From Pseudevernia furfuracea (lineage: Eukaryota; Ascomycota; Lecanoromycetes; Lecanorales; Parmeliaceae): 64,000 nt of DNA. This document shows positions 12,169 to 23,229 of this stretch, piece after piece. The translations under genes were made by a program, and so were the position numbers. Position 1 is the stretch's first letter, and each line of letters opens with the position of its first letter. The stretch is from contig JAIUPT010000038.1 in NCBI GenBank assembly GCA_022315425.1, positions 2,347,501 to 2,411,500 on the forward strand, in the 5' to 3' direction. The notes below the pieces were generated by a model. The model ran no database searches. It was not told the origin of the DNA and worked only from the letters and a program-made list of their open reading frames with translations.

Positions 12169-12672
12169 ATGCATTTGCCTCGTCCTGTTGCTTTTCGGTC
12201 CCAGCTGACCAGACGTCTCTTCTCCACCGGTCCTAATGTTCGCGCCGCCCCTCCGTTCGCCTCAGGCCCAGCGCCACCTCGTCTACCCAAAGAGGATCAG
12301 GAGCTCTATGAACAACTACAACGCTCTTCGACGGGGGCATTCAGTACACCAAAGCCAACAGTCGTCGTGAATCAATCCGCAACTACCACTTCAGATGCTC
12401 ACAAACAATCGAGGCCGCAGATAAACCAGTCCTTGCATACCGACCCAGCTGCAGAACCCTCGACAGAACAGAAACCTGAGAGTATCAATGCGAAGGTAGA
12501 GGCAAGAGGTAGTGGGGAAGAGCTGCATCCAGATGTGAGAAGAGGGGTTCTGCCCGAGTTCGAGGGGGAGCGGAATCCAAAGACCGGTGAAACAGGAGGA
12601 CCGAAGAATGAGCCACTGAGGTGGGGTGGAGGGGTGGATTGGAGTTATAATGGCAGAGTTACGGATTTTTGA
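12169..12672 (+). CDS. SDH8: Succinate dehydrogenase assembly factor 4 (Sdh8/SDHAF4) homologue
   Basis: A single exon of 167 residues starts MHLPRPVAFRSQLTRRLFST, a mitochondrial presequence with an RRLFST cleavage-type end. The C-terminal 45 residues carry the diagnostic SDHAF4 (DUF1674) block: EFEGERNPKTGETGGPKNEP, followed by LRWGGGVDWSYNGRVTDF up to the stop. The middle is low-complexity, as is common in fungal members. The protein binds the free flavinylated SDH1 subunit in the matrix and helps its assembly into complex II. The upstream in-frame ATG at 12037 was rejected because it would place a non-presequence ahead of the targeting signal and run into the ARG8 promoter. Confidence 0.9.
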   Translation: MHLPRPVAFRSQLTRRLFSTGPNVRAAPPFASGPAPPRLPKEDQELYEQLQRSSTGAFSTPKPTVVVNQSATTTSDAHKQSRPQINQSLHTDPAAEPSTEQKPESINAKVEARGSGEELHPDVRRGVLPEFEGERNPKTGETGGPKNEPLRWGGGVDWSYNGRVTDF

Positions 12673-13134
12673 TTCGGAACTGTTCTGCCGGTCACGACGT
12701 TCGGTATAAGGGGCGATTGCACTCATGGTTCTGTGGGTTCAACGAGTAAACTGAGCGGAGGATCTCAAAGAGCACACTGAGCATCTGGGAGCGTTTGTCA
12801 GGCAAAGCTTGTTGTCGACGACCATCAGCATCAGATTCAACCGATTGGTATAGTACTTCACGCCGCTCACGCAGAGTCTTTTAGTTTCATAGATGAGTCC
12901 CGCAGGCTAAAGGGTCATATTCATGTAACAACCTTAGCTGTAATCAGATATTTGTATCAGAAGTGGATCGCCATAGAATGAGTCGTCAATTGCTCGTCGA
13001 AAAAAGGTGGCGAAAATTCATAGTGCTTCGCACGAATAATGGGAATTATTCTCATACAGAGTCCACATCAACAGAGACTTTGCCCCCCATTTTCCCATTC
13101 CTCATCATAGACTCCGCATTTGCTAACGCACGCC
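12673..13134. other. Intergenic region upstream of tryptophan synthase
   Basis: 462 bp hold the 3' region of the SDHAF4-like gene and the presumed promoter of the tryptophan synthase gene. A pyrimidine-rich stretch lies just before the start codon. Nothing else is seen. Confidence 0.5.
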
Positions 13135-15514
13135 ATGGAGCACATTAAAGAGACGTTCGCGCAATGCAAGAGGGAAAAGCGCTCAGCGCTGGTCACATAC
13201 GTGACCGCAGGCTATCCCACTGCAGATGAAACAGTAGACATACTACTGGCAATGGAGGCAGGTGGCGCTGGTAGATACCAACGCACTGGAAGATTGCCTA
13301 GTTGCTAAGCACTTTGCAGACCTCATCGAACTCGGCCTGCCTTTCACAGACCCCATTGCAGATGGTCCCACCATACAAAAGTCCAACACCCAGGCTTTGA
13401 AGAATGGCGTTACGGTCGAGTCGACGCTGGAGACAGTACGGAAAGCAAGAAGAAAGGGGTTACGGGCACCAGTTCTGTTTATGGGCTATTACAATCCTCT
13501 GCTGAGCTATGGAGAGGAGCGAATACTGGAGGATGCGAAAGAGGCTGGGGTCAATGGCTTCATTGTGGTCGACTTACCACCAGAGGAGGCCATTAGATTT
13601 CGGAACTTTTGCAACAAGGGAGGGTGAGCTCTGGCTTCCATTGCTTGAGACAGGGTCGTACTGACGTGGGTCACCCTTAGTCTATCATACATACCGCTCA
13701 TTGCACCAGCAACCTCGGAAGAACGCATGAAGCTATTATGCAAGATCGCAGACTCCTTCATATACGTCGTCTCACGAATGGGTGTGACTGGTGCTACAGG
13801 TAAACTTAGCACAGGTATTCAAGAGCTTGTTGATCGTGTTCACAAATATTCGAACAATGTACCAGCGGCCGTTGGGTTTGGTGTCAGCACAAGACAGCAC
13901 TTCCTGGACGTGGGAGCAGTAGCTGAGGGTGTGGTTATTGGTAGTCAAATTGTTACGACACTAGCCAATGCACCTGCCGGTCAGGGTGCTCAAAAAGTGG
14001 AGGAGTACTGTTCTGAGATCACTGGTCGAAAAGTCGGAAAGCATACGGTTACAAATGGAGTCAAAAAGACAATGGAGGAGGAGAAGCCATACGCCAACGG
14101 ACACCAGAAAATGGAAAATGGCCACGGGGACAATGAGGATCCAGTACATGTAGACGAGGTCATCAAACCAGGACAAAATGGCAGTGGACCCGGCTTAGCA
14201 ACCCAACTCGAAGCGCTAAACACAGATGGCGGCGACAACGTAGCTATCCCATCACGTTTTGGGGAGTTTGGGGGCCAATATGTGCCGGAGTCGCTGATGG
14301 ACTGCCTGGCGGAACTCGAAGAAGGCTTTAATAAAGCAAGAGATGACCCTAAATTCTGGGAAGAATACCGCTCATACTATCCATACATTGGCCGACCTGG
14401 CCAGCTCCACCTCGCTGAGAGACTAACAGCACATGCGGGCGGTGCAAATATCTGGCTCAAACGAGAAGATCTGAACCACACTGGAAGTCACAAGATCAAT
14501 AATGCTCTAGGCCAGATACTCGTGGCCAGAAGACTAGGCAAGACGGAAATAATTGCAGAGACCGGAGCTGGTCAGCACGGAGTCGCGACCGCTACTGTAT
14601 GTGCCAAGTTTGGCATGAAATGCACCATCTATATGGGTGCAGAAGATGTCCGGAGACAGGCACTAAATGTGTTTCGGATAAAGTTGCTCGGCGCCAAGGT
14701 CGTGGCGGTTGAAGCTGGGGCAATGACGCTCCGCGATGCAGTCAATGAATCAATGCGAGCTTGGGTCGTCGATCTGTCAACAACTCACTACCTCATCGGC
14801 TCGGCCATTGGACCTCATCCTTTCCCCACTATCGTTCGCACGTTCCAATCAGTCATCGGTAACGAGACGAAAGAGCAGATGCAGAAACTGACAGGGAAGC
14901 TTCCGGACGCCGTTGTCGCATGTGTAGGTGGTGGCAGTAATGCATCGGGCATGTTCTATCCCTTCGCGAACGACCCTAGCGTGAAACTTCTAGGTGTCGA
15001 AGCTGGCGGTGACGGTCTGGATACGGATCGCCATAGTGCGACGCTGACGGGAGGCAGCAAGGGTGTCTTACATGGCGTGCGCACCTACGTCCTACAGAAC
15101 AAGCACGGTCAGATCTCCGACACCCATTCCGTCTCCGCTGGCCTCGACTACCCCGGCGTCGGCCCCGAATTGAGCTCCTGGAAAGATAACGAGAGGGCGA
15201 AATTCATCGCCGCAACTGACGCCGAGGCCTTTGAAGGATTCAAGCTCTTGTCGGAACTCGAAGGTATTATCCCAGCGCTCGAGACGGCGCATGCGATTTG
15301 GGGTGCGGTGGAGTTGGCCAAGGAGATGGGAAAGGGGAAGGATATTGTGATATGTCTGAGTGGGAGGGGAGATAAGGATGTGCAGAGTGTGGCGGATGAG
15401 CTGCCGAAAATCGGGCCGGTGATTGGCTGGGATTTGAGATGTAAGCATCTGCTTCCCTCCCACCCTTGACTGTAGATTCTGGGCGCGTGGCATGGTTAAC
15501 GTGTGCTAGTTTGA
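13135..15514 (+). CDS. TRP5: Bifunctional tryptophan synthase (alpha-beta fusion)
   Basis: Exons 13135-13270, 13320-13623, 13681-15440 and a 5-base last exon 15510-15514 give 734 residues. The last exon supplies the end of the family-typical GWDLRF and the stop. Without it the frame would run on to 15469. The N-terminal alpha domain shows the catalytic region LIELGLPFTDPIADGPTIQ, MGYYNPLLSYG and YVVSRMGVTGATG. A linker (about residues 255-340, with EEKPYANGHQKMENG) joins the beta domain. That domain has FGEFGGQYVPESLMDCLAEL, the PLP lysine in LNHTGSHKINNALGQ, ETGAGQHGVATATVCAKFG and the glycine loop VACVGGGSNASGM. The alpha part cleaves indole-glycerol phosphate and the beta part joins indole to serine. 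The alpha-beta fusion is normal in fungi. Confidence 0.96.
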
Positions 15515-16835
15515 GCGTGAGTGCCTGTTCTTCGACACACGGGGGTAAGATTGCATCGATCGATCACACCAAAAGTAAGTAAGTTGAGGCCGGGCGATGG
15601 CGGTATGGGGAGGGTTTTGCTTCCTCGTGCGTATCGACCAGATATAGAAGTTGGGCTGCAATGCCTTTAAAGCGATATTCATCAAAAAAAAAAAAAAAAA
15701 ACCAAAAAACCAGACGACTTTCCATAGCCGAATGCAATCACACCCCCTTGGTCTCCCGCAAGGCTTACTTACGCAAGGGACAAATTGAAGCGGCTGAAAC
15801 TATCCCTGGTCATGGTAACCAAGCGGCTTTGATCGGGACTCTACACTTATTTTCTTTGTACAAGAAAGGAAGCGAAGCGTAGGGTAGGGTAGGGTAGGGT
15901 AGGGTAGGGTAGGGTAGGTAGGCATTTGCCGATCCTTCCCACGCTTCGTTCCCCCACCACCTCGCTGTCTCTCCGTAAACGAAGAGGAGGCGGGTGGGGG
16001 GGTCGGACGATATGCAGCACTAGGCGGGTCCCCTAGGGGAGTGAGGGGTGGGGCACTAAAGGCCGTGATGAGTGAGTTGGCATGGGTCTCGTTGTGAGAA
16101 AATCGTTTGATGGCGCTGATGTGACGTAGAAGAAAGGGGGGGGGGGAGACCTGAGCGTGTGAGAGGTGAGGGAAGGGTAAAGCGAGGAACCGCGGGGGGG
16201 GGGGGGGTGTGTATGGGGCGGTTAATAATGTTGCTCTGTATCTGTAGTACGGGAGTCTGTCTGTGGGCTTTGGGGTGGAGGAGGCTTGTGTTGGAAAAGG
16301 AAAATTAGGCCATCATCTCGTGGGTGTAAGGTGTAAGTCATTTCACTCACCCCTTCTCGCGGGAACATAACCCCTTCCCCCCTCCCCCCCCCCCTCCCCG
16401 GGCAGTTCCAGGGGGAGAGGAGTGACTGGAAATCCTTCACGAGGGGATGATGGGGGCTTCGGTTCTGGTATTTTTTTATATCATCTGCGTTCAATGTGTA
16501 TGTGTATGTGTATGTAGGTGAGAGGTGGTTGGTTGAAAATCAAAACCCTCCCGATGTGAAACCCCCCCCCCCCCCTTTTGCAAAAACTTTCTTTCTCTTC
16601 ATCCTCCCCCCCCCCCCCCCCCCTCTCGTTTGAGTCGGTCATTGTGCATGCGGTGCCTTTTCATTACATACATGTGGTGGGTAGGGTAGCTCCCACACTC
16701 AAGCAGCGACCATAGCAATCATCAGTCCCCCCCCCCCCCCCCCATCACCGCTTGGAAATAATGTGTACTTCTGTTTCCCCCTCCTGCCTTCCCTCCCTCC
16801 CTCCCTTCCTCCCTTCCGCTTGGCTCCTCCTCCGC
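15515..16835. other. Gene-free strip rich in G/C homopolymers and TAGGG repeats
   Basis: More than 1.3 kb without a convincing gene. It holds an A18-type run (15686-15703), a TAGGG array (15880-15915), G runs at 16136-16146 and 16194-16207, and C-rich runs at about 16378-16398, 16561-16575, 16606-16623 and 16727-16743. A CCTT-rich stretch near 16790-16820 ends at the stop codon of the next gene. The frame at 15661-15882 spans the A run and is not credible. Confidence 0.7.
15880..15915 (+). repeat. Short telomere-like TAGGG array
   Basis: Seven head-to-tail pentamers (TAGGG) lie on the plus strand. The fungal telomere unit is usually TTAGGG, so this is telomere-like but one base short per unit. 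Confidence 0.85.
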
Positions 16836-18143
16836 TCAACCCGCGTTCAACACCGAGAAGGCCTCGCGGATCTGTCTCTCGATCCAACCGTCCGGCGCCA
16901 GGATCTGGAAATCATGGGGCATCCCGTGCGCGAACGGGATCAAGCGCCGCACCAGGTTGACGCCCAGGTACAGCCCGCCGGGGTTGTAGGCTTCGGTGAA
17001 GTCGAGCGTCAGGTGTCCGAGGTTCAGCATGGCGACGCGGTCGAACTTGTCCTGCCAGGTGTGGATGAGTTGCTGTTGGATGTCGTCGTAGCGTTGCGCC
17101 CGTTCCGTGCGGGATTCGTTCCGGTGGGCGGCGTGGCGGGGAGGTTGGGGGGCGATCGGGCCGGAGTAGTGGCGGAGGGTCAGGTAGCGGGCCGCGGCGC
17201 TCTGCTCGGCGAGCCGGTGCCATTCGAGCAGATGGGGCGTGTCGGCGTTGCTGAAGCTGAGCTCGACGGATCGGATCTGGAGGGCGGCTTTGTTGGGGAT
17301 CTGCAGGGAGAATTCCGTGGTGCTCTCGTTGTAGGGCTTCTCGGTCATGAAGCGCATCGTCTCGTTGAGAGGGCCTTTGCTGATGTTCCAGGTGTTCTTC
17401 GTCCAGTACTGGTCGCGGTGTTTGCGGTAGAGTTCCTTGTCCAAGGCGAGGAAGATGTTCGTGATGGGAGGGTCCTTGTGCGGATGGACCCTTCGGGGAC
17501 CAAAGGCTTCCTCGAAAACCATGTCCATGATCATCTGGCAGATTTCGGCAGATACGCGCATCATTTGTTCTTGGAAATTTTTGCACGACGCAGCGGCAAG
17601 ACATGCATCGTCTCTAGAGCCAGATGCTAGCTGGTGGCCTACGGGCTTGTACGTTGGGCTGAGAGGCGCGTTGGCTGTTCCATTCAGACATTGGAGCTGG
17701 GAACTCGCTGTTGGTCTCGATGGATCGGATTCGGATTCGGAAGGTTTCCTAACTGTTCGGTTCTTACTTGCGACGGAGAGGACTTCCGGTAGGTTTGCTC
17801 CTGGATCGTGGCTTGACATAATGTGCTCAGATCTGAAAAGAGCTCCTGATTCGTTCATGTTGTCGGGGCTGGTGGGTCCATGGTTGGGCTCGCAAAAGCG
17901 TCCTGCTGGATGGCTGGGGAGTGTCGCTGCGACGATCTGTTCTCCTTTTGGTTCCACGTGTGTCGGTTCCTCTGCTCTCCGGCCTTGATCCGAGCTTTGA
18001 AAGGTCAGAGCCGGCTCCGCTTTGTTTTCGAGGCAGCCGATGGGATCTTGGGGGAGATGAGGCGCAGTTTGGTTGAGAAGAAGTCTGTGGGCATCGGCAT
18101 TCACTCCGTTCGAGCTTGCCTGATACGTCTGAGACGACGACAT
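16836..18143 (-). CDS. F-box-like paralogous family, copy A (435 aa, intact)
   Basis: A single open frame of 435 residues. Residues 1-190 are Ser/Pro-rich and look disordered. From about residue 190 comes the block shared with copies D and E: an F-box-like helix (RVSAEICQMIMDMVF), then FGPRRVHPHKD, LDKELYRKHRDQYWTKNTWNI. A middle segment with IRSVELSFSNAD matches KVELSF in copy D. The C-terminal motif is LTLDFTEAYNPGGLYLGV (near residue 390), followed by RRLIPFAHG and a short hydrophobic end. The block order equals that of copy D at 32052-33062. No catalytic motif or transmembrane helix is visible. The F-box resemblance suggests an adaptor role, but this is a weak inference. The coding GC content is high compared with its flanks. 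Confidence 0.7.
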   Translation of the reverse strand: MSSSQTYQASSNGVNADAHRLLLNQTAPHLPQDPIGCLENKAEPALTFQSSDQGRRAEEPTHVEPKGEQIVAATLPSHPAGRFCEPNHGPTSPDNMNESGALFRSEHIMSSHDPGANLPEVLSVASKNRTVRKPSESESDPSRPTASSQLQCLNGTANAPLSPTYKPVGHQLASGSRDDACLAAASCKNFQEQMMRVSAEICQMIMDMVFEEAFGPRRVHPHKDPPITNIFLALDKELYRKHRDQYWTKNTWNISKGPLNETMRFMTEKPYNESTTEFSLQIPNKAALQIRSVELSFSNADTPHLLEWHRLAEQSAAARYLTLRHYSGPIAPQPPRHAAHRNESRTERAQRYDDIQQQLIHTWQDKFDRVAMLNLGHLTLDFTEAYNPGGLYLGVNLVRRLIPFAHGMPHDFQILAPDGWIERQIREAFSVLNAG

Positions 18144-20731
18144 TGAGGGTAGCGTGTAACCCTAGATACAAGTTCTTGGAAGGTCCAGAACCTTCGTTGC
18201 CGTGACTGCGTGGGACTGCGTGGATGTTTGAAGAGGCTGTTCAGTCCAAAGATTGAACTTTCTGTCGAGATCGCTGGTACTGCACTTGCTTGTAGCCGGA
18301 GCGCGAGGGCTCTTACAAATTCCTGCCCTTCGTGCCGCTCCTCAATAGAGCAGGCTTCCCTTCACCATAGTATCTGAAGTTATAGATTGAGAAGCTGTTG
18401 GAGCAGTCAAAGGGACTTTCAACCAGGCACAGTATGTCTGCTATCGAAAAGGAGTAGGTATGTAGAATAATGGGCGTGATGCCCTTTTTGTCGGACAGCT
18501 GAACAAGAGACTATTTAACATTCCGCTAATGCAGGATTCCTGAGCCATGATGCCATCCAACGCACTTTGAGGAGCATAGCTGTGTAAGACCAAGCGGAAT
18601 CCATTTAAGAAACCTGTTTCACGGCTGCTCTACCGCTGGAGACTGGCCCTCGGTCAACGCTGCTGTGCGAGTTCTGAAAGACAGCATCAATGTCTCGTAG
18701 GATTTTTCTGCATTGCGGGGGTAGTCGAAGTGGTAGTGTATTGTCTCATCAAATCAAATAGTCGGGTTATAGGAGAGAGGGCTAAAGTCGAGGTTGTATA
18801 CTGCAGGGGGGCTGCTGATCGGTTGCAATCTGCTCGGTGAACCAACTAGAGGTCGTGTGCCACGCCAATAGACGGACTTTAGGGTTTGATCTCGCCAATA
18901 GGGCGGATGAGGTCGTTGAGTCTGCAGCCTTCTCGCTGATCCTGGGGATGACAATGTTTGAGGCTGCAGAAAGCACGGTGTTCGGTGGGAGTGTGCATGT
19001 CTAATTGGCTAGATTATTTCGTCAAAATCCCAGGAAGCTGTCAATGGAAAAATCTCGACTTCATCATTGGAGTGATTTGGAACGTCAAGGCTGATGGTTG
19101 CAGAAAGTTGGCAGATCGGAGGGAACATGCCCGACAACTGGCATGAGCAAGTCACCGATCTTGCAGGACGCTGCTAATCGAGAGGCTTTACGCCGTTATT
19201 GAAGGTTTTGCAGCAGCTGTAAAGCCAATTCTATGCAGCAATATCGAGATTGCCTCCTTGAATTCATGATGATCGCACTGGTTGACAGGATGATCAAAAG
19301 GCTATGGACAAAGCTTTGCGGGTTTCACCGCTCCTTGTAAGCACATTATGACCTCTTCGTCCTCAGCCTGGGCGCTCAGTCACCAACCAGTTAGCAAGAA
19401 GCACGCACCAAATTTAGATCTATGAAAACGTTCTTCAAATGAACTGATCGGCAGGAGAAGAATTCTTGCCTGCAAGCAGACACGTGGTCCAGGAGGCCTC
19501 GATTTTGAGTATATGGATCGTCATATACATGAGCGCCACAGGATGCCTGCTTTTGTCATGCATCTTGCCTTTTATACGATACACTTTGGAGAAAGAAGGA
19601 ATGAGTTCTTGAAACGGCAATGGATGCATGAACCTAGGAGCTAGGAGTGGGAGGTGGTCCACTTTCGTGCAGCGAATCCCGGGCGGGAGCGGGGTGGAGG
19701 CATTATGCTAGTGGGAATTGGGAAGGTGAATGAGAGAAGAGAAATGGACGGTGATCGAAGGGGTGGCGAAAATACCGGGTTATGCAAGGATGGTTTAATG
19801 TAGCTAAGCGTAGTATCGTTATACTACTAAAGAAGGTAGTGATGGAAGGTCAGGGTTTTCCAGAAGATTGAGAGAGGGGATAAGCTCGAGCTCGAGAGGC
19901 TGTTCAGGCCGAAGAGGGCTCTCCGGCCCCCTCGAGAGTCGAGAGGAAGTCGAATATGGGCTCATCGGTTGATGCATGAAGGAGTACGGCACAGACCGTC
20001 TGACCACCTGCGCAGTGACCATATGTAAGCTGGTGGCCATATAATTTAGCAGCACATGCACTCATTAGCCTGTCAGCTCTTCTAGACACAAGAGGGTAGG
20101 TTGCCAACAGAGCGATACCTAGCTCCCTCACGGCTATTTCTCTCGAGTCAAGTCAAAAGTTGTAAGGGCACTGCATGACTGAAGATGCGGAGCTGCCGCT
20201 CACGGTGCTAAGCGCGCTGCCGAGTTGCATCTTTTTCACGACCCACGGTGTCGTGGTCGGACTTTCTGCATCATCATCACAACCTTGCTCGTGAGTCGTT
20301 GGTGATTCAACTCCCAGAAGGTAGCGACCTTAGAATATGAGTAACGCGGCAGGAGGAATGGGAATGCGATGATCCTGCAAATCATTACCCCTTTACTGGC
20401 CATGTGTTCTACATTATGACATGACTGGCAAATGAAAATAGTGATAGGTACTGAGAATGATAAAGCACAATAAACCTGATTCAATTATCAGACCTTCCTC
20501 GCTTACTGCTGTACATTTGAGTTCTGACATAATATGCTAGCAACACCAGCGCTAGTCCTGAATATGCTAAAATTCCCGGACGTCAAAACTTTATGCCGAG
20601 ACCGTCGAGACTGCCGAGACTGCTTGCAGCATGTGACGTCTTCCATCATGGGGGCGGCTGTTCTGGGGAGACCGTTCTTCTGACTGTGCCTTTGACGCCC
20701 GTGAAATGCTTCGGGGTGTCCAGTATGACTG

Positions 20732-20793
<62 letters not shown>

Positions 20794-21481
20794 CCAACCA
20801 ATCAATCGATCAATCAACGCCAAGTCGCCGTGGCGGTGTGTTCAAGGGGGTGGTAGGGGCGCCTCTGACCACCAACTAGGCTTTGTCAAAGTGGTTTCCA
20901 AACATGCTTTGGAGTTTGCTCCAAGCATCTTTCCAGTAGATTGTGTGGGCAAGCGGTCCAAGTTAAAAATGCAGTGACGGACTACTCGTCAATGCGTCAA
21001 TTCGTCATCACCTTTTGGTCTAGCCATAACGACTAGCAAAACCACTGCGGGCTTTATCACATACCGTATCTTAGCATGGATATTCTTGGCGTGCGGGAAC
21101 TCCTCGAGTTTGCTTTCTCATCATCCAAGGTACTATCACGCAGTCTGCGGATACAAGATGAACACGGAATTGCTGTCCTCCCTCGGTCCTTTTGGCCGAC
21201 TGTTATATAAATCCAATCCGTGTTGGGAGCAAGATGAGACTGCTTCAGGGGCACCCTCGGGATTAGAGACTTCCCATATATTTCAATCATCAAGGAGTGC
21301 GCGACTCGCTATATACTGTTAAAGAAGACTTCGCATGAAAGAAGACTTCGCATGGGAAGAGCTATCCCTACTTTTCATCAACCTCGTTGTCTGGAAAGCT
21401 ACCTGTGTTCGACTATAAACTTCAGATCCGCGAAGCTCATCTGCTCGTGCACTGTGCAAGGACATCAAAATTAGAGGTCCT
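18144..21481. other. Long gene-free region with an AATC microsatellite
   Basis: 3.3 kb between copy A and the secreted-protein gene. Only short, unconserved frames occur (for example 18754-18976 minus, 19435-19662 minus, 19819-20131 minus, 21057-21322 on both strands). No family fragment was recognised. An AATC tandem repeat (about 15 units) lies at 20732-20792. The region may hold decayed genes that can no longer be read. Confidence 0.45.
20732..20792 (+). repeat. AATC tetranucleotide microsatellite
   Basis: About fifteen perfect AATC units in a row, followed by a few degenerate CAAC/CAAT units to about 20816. Confidence 0.9.
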
Positions 21482-22690
21482 CTAATCTTCTTCAACATAG
21501 GTCGTATCGTCAAGCGAGATGTTGCCTAATGAGCTTGCCTGAGGTGTCATGGTAAGAAAAAGGTTACCTTGATCGCCTACAAACAGTGGTCAGTTTCCAT
21601 CATTCCGGAAATACTTCATCTGGGGCCCATCACTAACCAAGCCCTCTAATAGTGCCACTTTGCCGTCTTCTGAGACAGACTGCATACACAGCGGTTACAG
21701 CTTCCCATATCTTGTACCACGAAGCAGTGTCTGACTCCCCTTTGGCATACCAGATGCGGCCGAGGCACTTCCTATCATCTTCACCAAGGCTTCTGTCAGA
21801 AAAAGATCGAATTTCAGATGCAATCCCACGGCTTACCAGACTCGATGAAATGCGGCAATATGACTTGAGCGTCCGGATCTACTTCTGGGCCAAAGACCAG
21901 CGTTTCCGTTGCTGCGGGCATTTCGCCCATGACGTCCGTGCATGATTTCCAGGATGGGAAAGTACCGCGGCATGTTACATCGGGCTCATATGTGCCGAGG
22001 ATGAGGGCAAGGTTTCTGTCGCTTCCTGAGACTAGTCAGTGTTTGTAGAATGTGCGCCGCCAGTGGGCCGTCCTCGAGGCCGTGTTTCTACCACATACCG
22101 AAGCCAGCAGCTATCCCTCCCTGCTCCGCTCTCGAAGCGCATGTCAAAAGTAGATCAGAGGCCGCGTCGCGGATCTGCGTGAAACTCGCACTGCCGAATT
22201 CGGCGCCATTCAGCAGCACCGGTTGCAGGTAACAGAGCGCTTCGTCTTCCAGCATTTCATGTTAGCTTGACCCGTGATCGCAACAGTCAAAGTGAGATGG
22301 TCGTCTACAGGGCCACATACCGCCCATCAGTCTGTACGGCAGAGGAAGAAAGGGCTCCGAGCTAATGCTGCCGCGTTGTCCAAACTGGACGCGGTCTCCA
22401 CCGACTCGCTGACGACGTAGTGCGCTTGTGCAATCGTAGGTGTTGGGTTTGAAGCCGTATTTTCCGCCGTCGCACTCGATGGATACTTCGTTCGACCGTG
22501 ACGAGTTGCGCAGAGATAGGGTTGCGTTTGAAGCGAGAAGCGCGTTGGACGATTGATGAAAAGGCAGACGGAGATCGCCTATGTCGTCGATTTGGAGGGT
22601 TGGGCCGTTGACGGCTTGGAGAGGCTTCGCGACGACAAGTGGAGCGCTGAAGCAAACCAACAGCGGAGGTATCAACCTAGGAAACATCAT
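21482..22690 (-). CDS. Secreted protein of an uncharacterised Pezizomycotina family, five exons
   Basis: Exons 22690-22321, 22245-22099, 22025-21837, 21778-21638 and 21576-21482 join in phase (each break after the first base of a codon) to give 313 residues. The protein starts MMFPRLIPPLLVCFSAPLVV, a clear signal peptide. It then carries the conserved blocks IECDGGKYGFKPNTYDCTSA, ALCYLQPVLLNGAEFGSAS, QIRDAASDLLLTC, EQGGIAAGFGSDRNLALILG, TFPSWKSCTDVMGEMPA and SWYKIWEAVTAVYAVCLR. I recognise the block order from a common but unnamed secreted fungal family with evenly spaced cysteines. Function is unknown. All introns have GT-AG ends, and one acceptor (GGTGAAG before ATGATAGG) was chosen over an upstream GACAG because only it keeps the conserved frame. 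A start at 22687 is equally possible. Confidence 0.8.
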
Positions 22691-23229
22691 TAGTTCTCCA
22701 ACGCTCTGATTGGGTCTCCGTGAAGCAGGACTCGGTTCTTCGATGAAAAGGGATTTACAAAAGTGGCCACTCAAGTCGAGATGGGGGTGGGTGGCAATGA
22801 ATGAGCTTCGGCTTCAAGCGACAAGAGGATTCTCAGCCGCTTGGCGAAAAGAGGCACTTCCGTAGATAGCAACACATGTTTGTTGGATATGCGCAAGATA
22901 TCCGCATTCGATAGGACGGCTTGTGCCTTGAAGCTGGATGACTGGTATCCTCCGCGAACCCCGGGTAAAATTTTGGCTTGGCAGTCAAACAGCGCAACGA
23001 GACGCTCAGCCAGGCATGCATTGGCAACTGGCTAGGGACAATGTGAATGGAGGGGCGGAACAGCTTTGATTTACCATGAAAGTCATCGCTAATCGCGAGG
23101 AATGCGGCAGAGTCTCCAAGTACGAGTTTCTTCAGAGCTCAGTCGTTTGATATTTTGAGCGGACACAATTCACTTGCGCATGTTCTCTGAAAGGTTGCTA
23201 AATGACTGCACAATCATGATGGGTGCCCG
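22691..23229. other. Intergenic gap
   Basis: Promoter side of the secreted-protein gene and downstream side of copy B. The short frames at 22833-23035 on both strands mirror each other and are not supported. Confidence 0.45.

Noticed and set aside
15441..15469. Tryptophan synthase stop at 15469
   Set aside because: Splicing at GTAAGC to the acceptor at 15509 gives the family-typical end GWDLRF; the unspliced tail CKHLLPSHP is not conserved.
15880..15915. A true chromosome end
   Set aside because: The array is only seven pentamers long, differs from TTAGGG and is flanked by sequence on both sides.
16752..17630. 292-aa plus-strand frame
   Set aside because: Antisense of copy A in a GC-rich coding region; no family similarity, while the minus strand carries the conserved blocks.
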